This document shows, piece after piece, positions 10,520 through 21,239 of a stretch of 64,000 nucleotides of DNA. Location: assembly GCF_030253575.1 (NCBI RefSeq), contig NC_080558.1:1374001-1438000 (forward strand), in the 5' to 3' direction. Each line of letters begins with the position of its first letter. Within the stretch, counting starts at the first letter, position 1. The notes beneath the pieces were generated by a model, which saw only the letters and a list, made by a program, of their open reading frames with translations, did no database searches and was not told the origin of the DNA. A program made the translations under genes and the position numbers. The DNA is from Rhododendron vialii (lineage: Eukaryota > Streptophyta > Magnoliopsida > Ericales > Ericaceae).

Positions 10520-12100
10520 TAGTGTTTGCTTGCTGAGTGTGTTGTCTTGGTTTGTGTATCGCAAATTTCTGGCTGCAGACTTGCATTTTTCTTAGTATTT
10601 CTGTTCTGTCTATTATACCAATTGCAATCCTTGTTTTTTATTTGGTTTGGCATTGATCCAATGAAGTTGATGACTTCCCCTTGTAATTAATTTGGTGGTC
10701 ATGGTATCTTAGGTTGTGAGAAATGATACTAGCAAAATACAATAGAATCAGAACTTAAAATCTCGAAATCGAATGAAAACAAAGCGCGCGATAATCATGG
10801 TGACTGTGATCTCTTCCCACAAGACAGATTCGTTCCAGCAAACGGTACTTAAAGTTTGCATGAACGTCTATCTCTCAGCGCCACTTGATCGAATGCCCCA
10901 TAGACGCAGTACTACAATCGATTGGTCTGTCGGACTAAACTTGTTTTGTACTCTCTCAGATAAAAAATCTCTTGACTCAATGTATTAGGAAAAATAAACA
11001 ACTCAAAATCAATGAGAGAAATGATATATATAGACCAAATGACGACTATTCCTTATAGTTATTAAGGGACACATTTGTTTATAAAGGACTTGTCCGTTCA
11101 CGGTGAATATGTGCCACTGAAAAGACACGACTTTAAATCAAGTCAATTTATATTCATGCCCTAAATAAAATAATATATTCCAACAGACAGTACATGTAGA
11201 AGTTCTACTGAGGCTTTTACCGTTGGATAAACTCCCTCTCAATTCCAAGATAAAAAAACCTCTACTTTGCAAGATCAAAAAATTTACAGCGATTAATTCA
11301 TCAGGAATAAAACTACTCCGTACTAATTTGTTTATCCGGTCCGTACGTACGGAGTAGAACGGAGTCTTAAAAATAATACAATTTTTTTAAGAAAATATTC
11401 AAACGTTTTGCACAAATTAAAAGAGCTTATTAATATCTAGTAAGTTGTTGAAAAACTTTTGATTTTTTCTTAAAAAGTTGTATTATTTTTTAGATTTCGT
11501 TTTGCAAACCGAACAAATATTTTCGAACAGAGGTAGCATTTGTAAAGCATCTTGTTCCAGAAATTTCATTAATCAAACTAAATCCCACCAAAGAAAGGCG
11601 GAGACACGGGTAAATTGTCCAAACAGTCCGTCTACCTCACCGCACGGTTTCACCGCTCTCTTTCACTGCTCTCTCAATCTCATCGTCCAGCTCGGCAATC
11701 AATGGTCTTAAACTCTTCCCTGGAGGAGAAGAGTTTGTTTAAAATTCAGACCGTTCAAAACACTTTTGGACGGTGAGATTGAGTGCGGTGGAAGGAGTGG
11801 TGAAAGAGAGGGGTGGGCGTAGACTTTTGGTTGTCCAAACGTCTGAAATTTACCAATTGCAACTCTCTTCCATTTTTTGTTTTCAAAGTGGTGCATGGTT
11901 GGCTGGCTGAGGGGCAATTTCGGTACCAGGTAATATTTTTCGAAATTCAGACCCTTGAAAAGTGGCTTGATCCTAATTGGTTCATATCTGTAACCGCATA
12001 TAACTAACTCCTTGTACGTTGCAACGACCTTTTTACCCTTAGCCCGTTCAAATACCATTTGAAAAGGTTTTGTGCCTTCTCTGATGTGTACAGAGTTCCA
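10520..12100. other. Intergenic DNA upstream of the HIPP gene
   Basis: No recognised gene. It includes an inverted-repeat element at about 11605-11853, listed separately. The last 250 bases are the likely promoter and leader of the 12101 gene. Confidence 0.45.
11605..11853. repeat. Inverted-repeat (MITE-like) element
   Basis: The arm around 11618-11692 (with TCTCTTTCACTGCTCTC and CTCAATCTCATCGTCC) is repeated in inverse form at about 11772-11845 (with GGACGGTGAGATTGAG and GTGAAAGAGAGGGG). The loop is about 80 bp. No coding capacity. It sits roughly 250 bp upstream of the HIPP start codon. Confidence 0.5.
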
Positions 12101-14058
12101 ATGGGGAAAGAGAAGAAGGCCAAAGAGAAGAAGGGCAAAGAAGACAAAGTAAGAATACAATTTCAAGTCTCTGAACTTCATTCCATTGTCGATCAATTGC
12201 TACTCCATTGTAACTAACCAAAGGGGCAGAAATCAAATATATTGGTTACAACTTGCATCAATTTTTTTTTGATAACCGGGTGTCCGGGCCATGCAACTTG
12301 CATCATTCAGCGTTCACGAATTTGCTCTTATTTGTGTCGTTTTGTAACAGGTGGTTGTAGTTGAATTCAAAGTGTCGATGCATTGCAATGCGTGCGAAAG
12401 AACTGTTGCAAAAACCATCTCCAAAATCAAAGGTTCTTTCTCTATCTATCTGTCTCTCTCTCTCTCTCTTCTCGTGCGCGCGTGAAAAGCACATGAATGC
12501 TTATGGGCTTCATAGACAAATTCGCGTAAGTAAAATTTTCGTACAAAAAGAAATGTCTACACACTACAAAGTACATGGTGAATCCTGCAAAAACCGAAAT
12601 TTGTGTAATAAAAGGGTAAGACCGAACCGAATGGATATGGTCCGGAGATTTATGTTCTCGATCGGTAGCGTGGATCATGCCCAAAATGAATTCGCGAACA
12701 GATTCCCATTTCTTGGGTACGTACGTGTGGATTCATGATTGATGGGACGTTACTGCGAAAATTCCATTTTCTGGGCACTTAGTCGATTCAAAATTTATGC
12801 AATGTAGGAGTACAGAAATGATATTGATACCGACAGTACTATATCGAAAATGGACCGACGGCCGCGCTCGGCCGTCTCCAGTCACCGGACGGCCGATCCG
12901 AGTCGTCCAAAAATTCTATAAAAAAAAAACGAGTGGGCCTACGCGGGAATCAACAGCATCAAAATGTGGTGTTTAGATCGAGCACCTACGCACGTCAAAT
13001 GTCATTGATTCCCGTGTAGGCCCACTCGGTTTTTTTTATAGAATTTTTGGACGGCTCGGATCAGCAGTCCGGTGGACGGAGACGACCTGGCGTGTGCTGT
13101 TGGTCGGTACCAATAGGAGAACTTGTAGGAGTATGTCATACCAAGAATGAATCTAGTGCAAAAATTATTTATTTATTGTGGTACCTGATTTACTGTACTA
13201 ATAATTTCCTAAGGATAGAGTGGTTTTTTATTTAACACCTATGCATTTGTCCGTTTCATGGTGCGTTCCTCTCACGTAAGGGTTATCATTTGGTCCGAAG
13301 GCCCGCGGCCTGTTCGGCCCATAGTTTGTAATGAGTGATTGGAAAGTTTTTACTCGGCCCGCACGTAGGCCCGGCCTGGCCTATAAATTTTTACTCGGTC
13401 CGCCCGTAGGCCCGGCCCATGAACCCGCCCGTGGTATCCGTCCAAAAGCCCGCCCATTAGCCCAAATCCCACAAAATCCTTTCTTTTTTCCCTTGCCCAA
13501 GAAAATTTAAGTCTGCCCGATTTTTGGCCCGCTAGCCCGTCAATTGGGCTAGCCCGTGGGCTGGGCTTGGGCTTCAATTTATAGTAGGTAGCCCGGCCCG
13601 CCCGGACCGAAAAAAAGAAAAAGCCCAATCGGCCCCGCCGGTGGGGCGGGCTTGGGTAGTGCCTTGGCGGGCTGAGCCGACCCAGCCCGATGATGACCCT
13701 TACTCTCACGAAACAATTATTCTTTCGATTTCATTTTAATTGCTAGTATCGTTTTCTGCGTTCGTTTCATTCAGGGGTGGAGAAGTTTGTGACAGATATG
13801 ACGAGACACAGAGTCGTTGTAACAGGCAAGATCAAACCAGAAAAGATCTTGAAGAAACTGAGGAAGAAGACCGGGAAGAGAGTGGAAATAGTGTCCAACA
13901 AAGAAGATTCGAAAGATCCATCGAAGGAAGGAGATTTGTCGATCGATGGGTCACCAAAGGACATGATCACAAGATCAATGGTGCTTGGTTATTGCGGGGA
14001 CGATTACTTGTATATGATGTTCAGCGACGAGAATGCAAATGCTTGTTCAATTATGTAG
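12101..14058 (+). CDS. Heavy metal-associated isoprenylated plant protein (HIPP)
   Basis: Three exons, 12101-12148, 12351-12432 and 13775-14058, join at GT...AG sites with matching phases to give 137 residues. After a Lys-rich start (MGKEKKAKEKKGKEDK), residues 17-80 form a heavy-metal-associated fold with the metal-binding MHCNAC (Cys28, Cys31), followed by GVEKFVTDMTRHRVVVTG. The last four residues are CSIM, a CaaX box whose final Met predicts farnesylation of Cys134. This pairing of an HMA domain with a CaaX tail defines the plant HIPP family, which binds metals or acts as a metallochaperone at membranes or in the nucleus. Intron 2 (1,342 bp) carries two MITEs. The gene looks intact. Which HIPP subgroup it belongs to cannot be told by eye. 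Confidence 0.85.
12824..13113. mobile_element. MITE with about 95-bp TIRs, TA target duplication
   Basis: The left end TTGATACCGAC and right end GTCGGTACCAA are inverted. Inner arms match for about 95 bp (CCAAAAATTCTATAAAAAAA and GAGTGGGCCTAC occur in both). A TA dinucleotide flanks each end, as expected for Tc1/mariner-type insertion. No coding sequence. It lies inside HIPP intron 2. Confidence 0.6.
13277..13702. mobile_element. Non-autonomous hAT-type element in HIPP intron 2
   Basis: The ends TAAGGGTTATCAT and ATGATGACCCTTA are inverted repeats, and the 8-bp direct repeat CTCTCACG lies at 13269-13276 and 13703-13710. An 8-bp target duplication is the hallmark of the hAT superfamily. The interior is GC-rich with repeated GGCCCGCCCG-type motifs, unlike the AT-rich surroundings, and encodes nothing credible. 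Confidence 0.75.
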
Positions 14059-15472
14059 GGGATCGAAGAGTTGCTTGCAAATCAAGTTCGTACATACATT
14101 ACTACAGGAGTTTTTTGGATGATTAATATACATTACTACATGAGTTTTGTGGATGATTGTGTGTGCAAATTTTTTGAAACAAAGAAACGTATTTCATTGT
14201 AATCAAACCTCAAGAACGATGTTTTTTTTTTTTGCTTGTCAATTGATGTACTAATATTTAGAGACGAAACTGAGAATAGGCATATGGAGGCCAAGGCCTC
14301 CCGTAATTTCGGGGTTTTCTTCCTTTCAAATTTTAATATTAGTATCTATATTAGTTGTTTTTTGTTTGTTAAGAGCACATTATGTTTTGTATTGGATGTT
14401 ATTTAGACGTTTACTAACGCTTTCATTTTGGGTCCCAAAACCAAACCCCTCTCTCTGCGTACGGTCTCGCATAAGTTTTTCCTTCAATTATTAATCTCAT
14501 TTCTCTTTTTATTTCTCTTCACTCATTACCTAAAAAAACCTCTCTCAAAATCCAAACAAAACAAAGGAGTATAAAGATTTTCGAATCTTGAAATTTCAAA
14601 ATGTTTTTGTTTATAGTTTGGCCCGCGTATACAAAATCCTGGTTCTGTGCCTACTAATATCCTTAAAAATGATTTTAAACCTTTGGGTGGAACTGTAATT
14701 TCGAGTACCTCCAGGGAAGTTGGTGTATTTTACATCAGGTGAGGGTTGTTTTGCTGTTTGTAAGGCACATTTTCTTCCTTAGTCCGTCAATTTTTTTAAT
14801 TATACTCGACAGTTAGTTATTAAAATTGAGATATATTTTCAGCATATAATTATCGAAATATAATATTTTTTTCAACAGCTATTTACCGAAAATGTATGTT
14901 CGGCATTTATTTACAGAAGGTTGAACATATTTTCGACATGTAGTTACCGAAATATAATCTTGTTTTCAATAGCTATTTACCGGAATGTTATGTACGTATG
15001 ATTTTCAACAACTATTTACCGAGATGTAATGGGCTAATGAAAAAAATACGGGGCTGCGAATTGTCGCCCCTTGTAAATTTGTAATACTCCTATTCTCGAC
15101 GAAATTATTTCCTCCTCTCATTTGTCCGCCCACTGCGCACGTTAGCAATTGGCCCTTCCTCCTTCCTACTCTGAAGACTGAACCGAGAGCCCTAGCATTC
15201 AGAAATCAATTCGACCAAATCTCGATTCAACTTGGGAAAGAAAAGAGGTACGCAGATTTTCAATCCTTTAATTTTCCTGTTTGCATGCTTAGAACTGAAG
15301 TGGGAAAATTTAAAAAAAAAAAAAAATGGAAACTTTTCGGAGTCCAACATTTTTCTCTACTTTTTTTTCCTCAGCAACCAAACGGGACTGATCCCTAGGT
15401 CAATTTTCCAGCTGAAAGTTTCGATTTTCTTTGCATTGATTAGGGAGGGAAGCGTATCGGTTGGAATTGGAG
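14059..15472. other. Intergenic DNA between the HIPP and NDUFA8-like genes
   Basis: No gene recognised. It includes a partial copy of the 586-type repeat near 14480-14570 and a degenerate repeat array at 14805-15035. The last 300 bases contain the leader of the next gene (AACTCTGAAGACTG region onward). Confidence 0.45.
14805..15035. repeat. Degenerate minisatellite-like array
   Basis: At least four diverged units contain TAGTTACCGAAATATAAT or CTATTTACCGAAATGTA, alternating with TTTTCAACAG. Unit length varies between about 45 and 60 bp. No function evident. Confidence 0.5.
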
Positions 15473-18023
15473 ATGGCGAGCGCCGTGGATGCTGCGGTGG
15501 TGGACCCGATCCCGACGTCGGCGGTGCTGATGGCGTCGGCGAAGCACATCGCGACGAAATGCAGGGGCGAAAACGTCGCCTTTCTCAAGTGCAAGAAGGA
15601 CGATCCGAATCCCGAGAAATGCCTCCATAAAGGGCATCAAGTCACTAGCTGCGTTTTTAGCCTGTAAGCACATACATACACACACATCAGAAGACATATG
15701 CATATGCATACTCATGTAGGTATCTTTATGTAATTACTAGACGCCTGGGCACAAGCATTGCATGTGTAAATCGTGTTATGCTAAAGATGAAAATAGGAAC
15801 TTGAATTGAGATTTTTTTTGTTTTGCTTATCGAAGGTGTCTGAAACATTTTGCCTCGATTAATCTCTCGGGTACATGCACCCACATGTACCGGGTAATTA
15901 CCGGGCCTAAGCCCTGGGGTAACCTCAAGGGGGAGTGAGTTATGGAATTTCACCATAGGTCCACCCCTTGAGATTCAAATCTTGAATTGAGAGAAAGTAG
16001 AAGAGAACGGAGAAGAAATTTGGTTTGGGGTGGCAATTTTGTAGGGGAAAAAAGTCTGAACCAGCATCAAAGCTGAACTTTATTCCAAAAGGGTGTTCCC
16101 TTTGTGATTGTAATAGGAATAGACAGAGATTTGTTCACCTTTACACTTATCTGTTTATGATATGTTTCATGTTTCTACTGTTTACTTTTTGCGGAGCTAA
16201 ATGAAATGTTGGAGTTGGGGCCTTTTCATTTCTAAAATTTCATTTTGATTGAAATGGCTAGAATCTGTGGTGAATTTTACTTAACAGTGTTTTTTTCACT
16301 TGTGGAGGTTGAACATTGTGCATGTTTTGAGTAAAATTGACGAATTTTGGGCCTTTAAAAAGCATCTGATTATATGCAGCTTAGAATTTGGTCGTCTATA
16401 CTGACTTTGAGACAGATTTGTATCATTTTAGAATGTTGATTCATTGTCCTCATTGTATCTCTGGATTGATGAACCATATAATTGGAATAGGAGGTGAGTC
16501 AGGTGACAATCTGAGTTATTTGTCACGTTGAGAAACAGATAGAGTCGAAACCAGGAGAACATGTTTTTGGTCATTTCTCGAAACAAACTTCTTTGCTCCC
16601 AAACAACGAAAGTACTGTGGAAAGGCCACCATATGGTACCTGAACGAATTTGGTGTGTTTTTCATATTCCAGACTTCCAATCATGGACAGAGGACTCGAA
16701 TTTGTTATAAACAGAAGGACATTTTTAGCTTCTGCCCCCATTTAGTATTTTAACACAATTCATGGTGCCAGAATGGATTGGAGTGTTGTTTTCATATTCC
16801 ATTTTCTCACATTTCTTATGACAATTAATTGAAATGGACCCTCTTTTATACATATCTGCCTGATTGTCCCACTCCTTGACCTAGAATACAAGCTTTTGTT
16901 AGTCACAACTGTTGCGTCTAATATATGTCTTCCCTGCACAAAAAAACATCCAAAGACTCGGTCACGACCTTATGCAATACCTCTGAATGCATTCCTAACA
17001 GTTTAGAGTCTTTAGACAGTAGTTTGCTGATCACCGTATGTGGGCACAAAAGATATTGGATAAGTAAAGAATTTGCTTTAGGGCATTTGTTTTTATTGAG
17101 GTAGTATGCCTACATTTGGATCTAAATATTGTATTGCTTTAGTTGCTGCCTTGCTGGTTACATTAGTTGAGGCTCCTTGGGGTGAATTGAGCATTGCTTT
17201 CATGGAGTTGCTTTTCTTTTCTCTTCTTTCTAGTGATCTTTCTTTGCTATTAATTTCCCTAGGTCTGATCAAATCTTGCCTGCTGGCCGGTACCAGCCCC
17301 ACTATGTCAATTGGCCTGAGCCTTAGTATACTTTTTAAACTTTCCAATCACCCAATTAATGCACAAGGGATTGTAGCGAATTCCATGCCCCTCGACCACC
17401 CTTCCCCAGAGTCCAGACTAATCTGCCTTAAAACTTGCAATGCCATTATGGATCTAATCTTCTTCATTATCAATCTTTTTATTTGATGATGAGCATTCGC
17501 TGTACTGTGCATAAACAAAGTACTGCGATTGATGTTGGCTTTCATTCACCATAACTATGAAGCTTTGACTGCTCCTGTAACTTGTCTAGCTTACCATTCT
17601 TATCTTCTCAATAGGAAGGTACCTTGTGTGCCCTTTTCGCTATGACTTGTAGAAGTTATTGTAATGCTGGAGATCAGGATTGTGCGTGAAATTTGCCATT
17701 TTTCATACACTGTCGTCCCTGCTCTATCGAACATAACACTAAAATAAATCTATGTGAAACTACATCTATGTTTGGGTTTGTAGGATGAACGCAACTTTCC
17801 ACGGTTATATTGTTAGTCACCACATTTACGATTGTAAAAACATTGAAAACTTATGTAGAACATCTACATGATATGATTTTTGGTCTGCAGGTTGAAAGAA
17901 CTTCATCGGACGTGCACAAAGGAGATGGATGCTTATGCGGGTTGTATGTACTACCACACTAACGAGTTTGAATTATGCCGCAAAGAGGAAAAAGAGTTCA
18001 AGAAAGCGTGTCCTTTGGAGTAA
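15473..18023 (+). CDS. Complex I subunit, NDUFA8-like (twin CX9C)
   Basis: Two exons, 15473-15663 and 17891-18023, across a 2,227-bp GT...AG intron give 107 residues. The start is the ATG at 15473 (MASAVDAAVVDPIPTSAV); nearby upstream codons in frame are not ATG. Cysteines are spaced C30-x9-C40, C50-x9-C60 and C72-x9-C82, with C93 and C104 near the end, the twin-CX9C pattern of proteins oxidised and trapped in the mitochondrial intermembrane space. The sequence closely follows plant NADH dehydrogenase 1 alpha subcomplex subunit 8, including NPEKCL and GCMYYHTNEF. It is an accessory subunit of respiratory complex I. The length is normal and no break is seen. A decayed copy of exon 2 and its 3' flank lies at 42638-43690. 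Confidence 0.9.
15840..15965 (-). repeat. SINE-like fragment in the NDUFA8-like intron
   Basis: On the minus strand GATTTGAATCTCAAGGGG resembles a pol III box B, and it is followed by GGGCTTAGGCCCGGTAATTACC, a GC-rich body unlike the AT-rich intron. No convincing box A is seen and ends are unclear, so this is a tentative call. Confidence 0.25.
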
Positions 18024-19381
18024 GTGGCAGACGAAAGCCACAAACCAATGCTCTTAATTATTCAGGCCAATCAGTAATAAGCGAAATTTACTTTTTCTGC
18101 ACGCACTTGTAGTGGAAGTGTGTATCTGGGTTTGTGTTTTGCTGATCGGTGTTTTGTTGGTGTTTAGCTTTTAATTGCAACAATAAAATCCTCCACCCCC
18201 AACTGATGTCCGAAACTACTGGTTTGCTATACGGGCCCGCAGCCATCACACAAAACGCAATTTATCTCCATGCTTCTTTAGATTGACAAGTTTTGCAACA
18301 CAGAACAAATATCCATATAGCCAAGTTCACTGCCACCAAATAACAGCAACAGTGTTCATGAGGAAAATTATTTTACGCAGTTCGTTTATAACAGCGGCAC
18401 AAAATTCCCAACAAAAAGAAAGCTGCAAAAAATAATCAGCATTGGATGACCAGGAAGCATCAAAGTGAAGGAGACGGAAAAAACTCAATAATCAGTCGGT
18501 ACAGTTTTCGTCATCATGCCTGAAAATCATTCATACCGGAAGATGATATAAAACTTAAAAAATTACAAGGTAGCATAAGAATTCTTGAGAGAGAGACTCA
18601 CAGGAACAGAACATGGTACTTAGCAGAATATGGTATTTAGCGACAACATCCTCAAACTACTATTGACAATCTCGTTGAAACATATACTCCTACTACACTC
18701 CGAGAAAAGATTGGTCTGCCAAAACCAACATGACTGTAAAATCATAAATAGAAAGTCCACCAAACGTCAACTTAAGTGCTACATACACAGCCATCCATCT
18801 AGCTTTACTTGAATGGAGCACACACCGCAAACGAACAATCTGACAGGACCATAGGGCAGCAGGAGCAGATGCTGAACACCAATCAACGAGGACTGTAAAG
18901 CAATACCAATGGATTAGAGAGTTTTCCAATACCAAAACATGAATGGTGTATGCGTGCCCTATTTCATAGATAAATGTCAGGCGTCGTAAATTTCAAACAT
19001 ACAAACGTAAAAAAACCACTGCCACGGAGCATAAGCCCTCGTCATCTAACAACTCTCAGTTCCTTGACTACAACCATTTGCCTAAGCCGGAGTGAAGTTC
19101 ATAACTGAAGTGCAAAACCTCAAAGGCCACTCTAACATGTGTGCTCCCAAGGAAATAAACTCCCGAAAACCCCCCACATGCCTGTGATCTTAAGGAAAAG
19201 AAGGTGGCCACGATTTCGGTAGACGTCCTCCACTATTATGCTCGATGTCATTTATTTCTCATCCAACCAAACTTCATTCAGAACAGTACATACCTGTAGG
19301 ACCGAGAACGATTGTTTGCAGTGCAGGTCTGCACAAATTTTGGTTACCTCCTGACTTCATGATCCTCTCTTCACTGGGACT
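18024..19381. other. 3' flank of the NDUFA8-like gene, duplicated elsewhere
   Basis: No coding sequence recognised. From 17880 to about 18960 this DNA has a diverged direct copy at 42630-43690 (for example AATTGCAACAATAAAATCCTCCA here against AATTGCAACAGCAAATCCTCC there). The 19000-19381 part may be the 3' untranslated region of the RS-domain exon on the other strand. Confidence 0.5.
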
Positions 19382-19580
19382 TCAATCATTCTCTCGAGGG
19401 CTTGGGGACCTGCAATTCCTCTTTTCGTGTGGACAAGGAGACCTGGAAATGGATCTAGAACGCTTCAGGGGCTTCTGGTTCGACCTATAATTTCTCTCAT
19501 CACGGGGCGCAACAGATCTGAAAACAGATCTAGATCGGCTTGGAGAGTAACGATCGTCCCTTATCCTTCGTTCCCTGTCT
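19382..19580 (-). CDS. RS-domain C-terminal exon, SR-type splicing factor-like
   Basis: On the minus strand an exon opening after an AG acceptor reads 65 codons to a TGA. It contains DDRYSPSRSRSV, KRSRSISRSP and RSPSPREND. Repeated RS/SP dipeptides are typical of the C-terminal domain of SR splicing factors and related nuclear RNA-processing proteins. I see no RRM or zinc-knuckle exon in the 1.6 kb upstream (higher coordinates), where the next recognisable sequence is an unrelated pseudogene. So this is either the last exon of a gene with a very long intron or a stranded gene fragment. The particular SR protein cannot be named. Confidence 0.45.
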
Positions 19581-21239
19581 CTTCAACAAGAAAGTCCAGC
19601 ATATGAATCAATCAGGATATTGACATACAAAAATAAGATGATATATCAATCCATGATGAATTGAAAGCATCTGTAGCTCTCTCAACTGGGAAAATCTATG
19701 CCTTGGGGCTGTGCTACGTGCACAGCAGCCTTTTTCTCCCGTCTCGGGTCGCGCAAAGATGATCGGAGCCGCTCATTTTGTTCAAAATATATCGTTTAAG
19801 GTCTCTGTAAAAAATGAGTTTTGTTCGATATCGTTAGAGACGTTAACAAAACACCCAAAATCACTTCAGAATTTAGCCTGAACGGCTCCGATCATCTTTG
19901 CGCGACCCGAGGCGGGAGAAAAAGGCTGTTGTGCACAGCTGCTGTGCACGAATCATTTCTGTTACCTATATCTCCAATCATTATTCTTATTTCTCACTCT
20001 ATCTCTCTCCACTCATTACCCCTACTTCCAATCATTACTCTCATAAAAAATTTCTCAAAAACTCATCCAAACACAACCTAGTCACTTGTCAAAAAGTAAA
20101 CAACTCCACAAAGCAATTTCAGCACATAAGTTCTATAACTTGTTTTGAGAGTAGGAAATTTTTGTGAGTAAGAAATTTTTGTGGAGCTCTCGAAATCCAA
20201 ACAAATGAAGTTTGACCATTACCTGCACATTTACAGAATTTCTGCACAATCATAAGAAACTTTGATCCAAAAACTTTTCAGATCTCATAACTTCACACCT
20301 CTCTTGCCCCTACCTTCTAAAATATCATAATTCTTCATCTTCAACAACCCATCATACCTCTACGGCTCTACCAGTTCCAAACTTCCAATCTTTGAAGTTG
20401 ATTCTTTCTTTGGCCAACTACAAGCTTTCTTTCCTTAACTGAAGATTACGCAACATCACGATATCATACTAACAATTTAAATTGGGTCATGGAATTCTCG
20501 ATTTTGTTGACCAGGTGAATTTAGAAATGAAACCTCCGTAGAGGCTTTGAAGAAAATGTAAGCAGTCTTGACTTTATGAACTTTTTCTGTCTTTGGTATT
20601 GTCAACAAGGCCAGTGGCAAATGTCATCCAAATTCACTGGAACACATCAAAATGCTCAAACCAACAATAAATGAATAAAAGAGGTGGGAAATCACGACAA
20701 TGAAAGGCCATTCATGCCAAAAGTTGAGACTGAACCTCTCAATAAAGGGAAACAAGAGCAATTCAAGATTTCACAATTGCATGCCTTGACCGAAAAAGAG
20801 TCAAATTATGGAAAAGACGATAATGTGTTGAGAAGTACCCAATTAAATTTGATGGCATTCAAATTTTGCACATTTACAAGAAAATCTTTCTTTAATGAAA
20901 ATATCAATCAAGATATAGCAACAAATTCACAACAATGTAAAAATATATAAAGGACTACTGTGCACGAGACTCCTGCTACTAGCCTACTGCTGGGTCAGTG
21001 AAACCAAAAGTGAATACTTTCGTCTACAACAGACAAACTATCCAAGCCTAACACCAATCCAAGTAAATACTCAAAAAGTAAAAAGAAGCTTTTCTTGAAA
21101 AGGAACCGACTGTAGAGGCACTAAATCAACTGAACTAGACCAAATCAACAGACTTATAAATTCCATTGTAACCTAACACATAATAAATCCACATTAAACA
21201 TGGGGAAGTATGGAGAATGCCCATAGACATACAAGCAAA
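19581..21239. other. Repeat-bearing stretch without a recognised gene
   Basis: It holds a foldback element (19711-19950) followed by a partial copy of the 586-type repeat (about 19965-20075). A frame at 20684-20950 (+) is open for 88 codons but resembles nothing I know. Confidence 0.4.
19711..19950. repeat. Foldback MITE with about 60-bp arms
   Basis: The left arm contains CAGCCTTTTTCTCCCG and CGCGCAAAGATGATCGGAGCC; the right arm is its reverse complement (GGCTCCGATCATCTTTGCGC, CGGGAGAAAAAGGCTG). Multiple GTGCACAGC motifs mark both ends. No reading frame spans it credibly. Confidence 0.7.

Noticed and set aside
13350-13709. 119-codon minus-strand frame rich in Arg, Gly and Pro
   Set aside because: It is the GC-rich repetitive interior of the hAT-type element, not a gene.
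17093-17486. Overlapping open frames on both strands (126 codons +, 84 codons -)
   Set aside because: They lie inside the NDUFA8-like intron, match no family I know, and neither has convincing codon character over the other.
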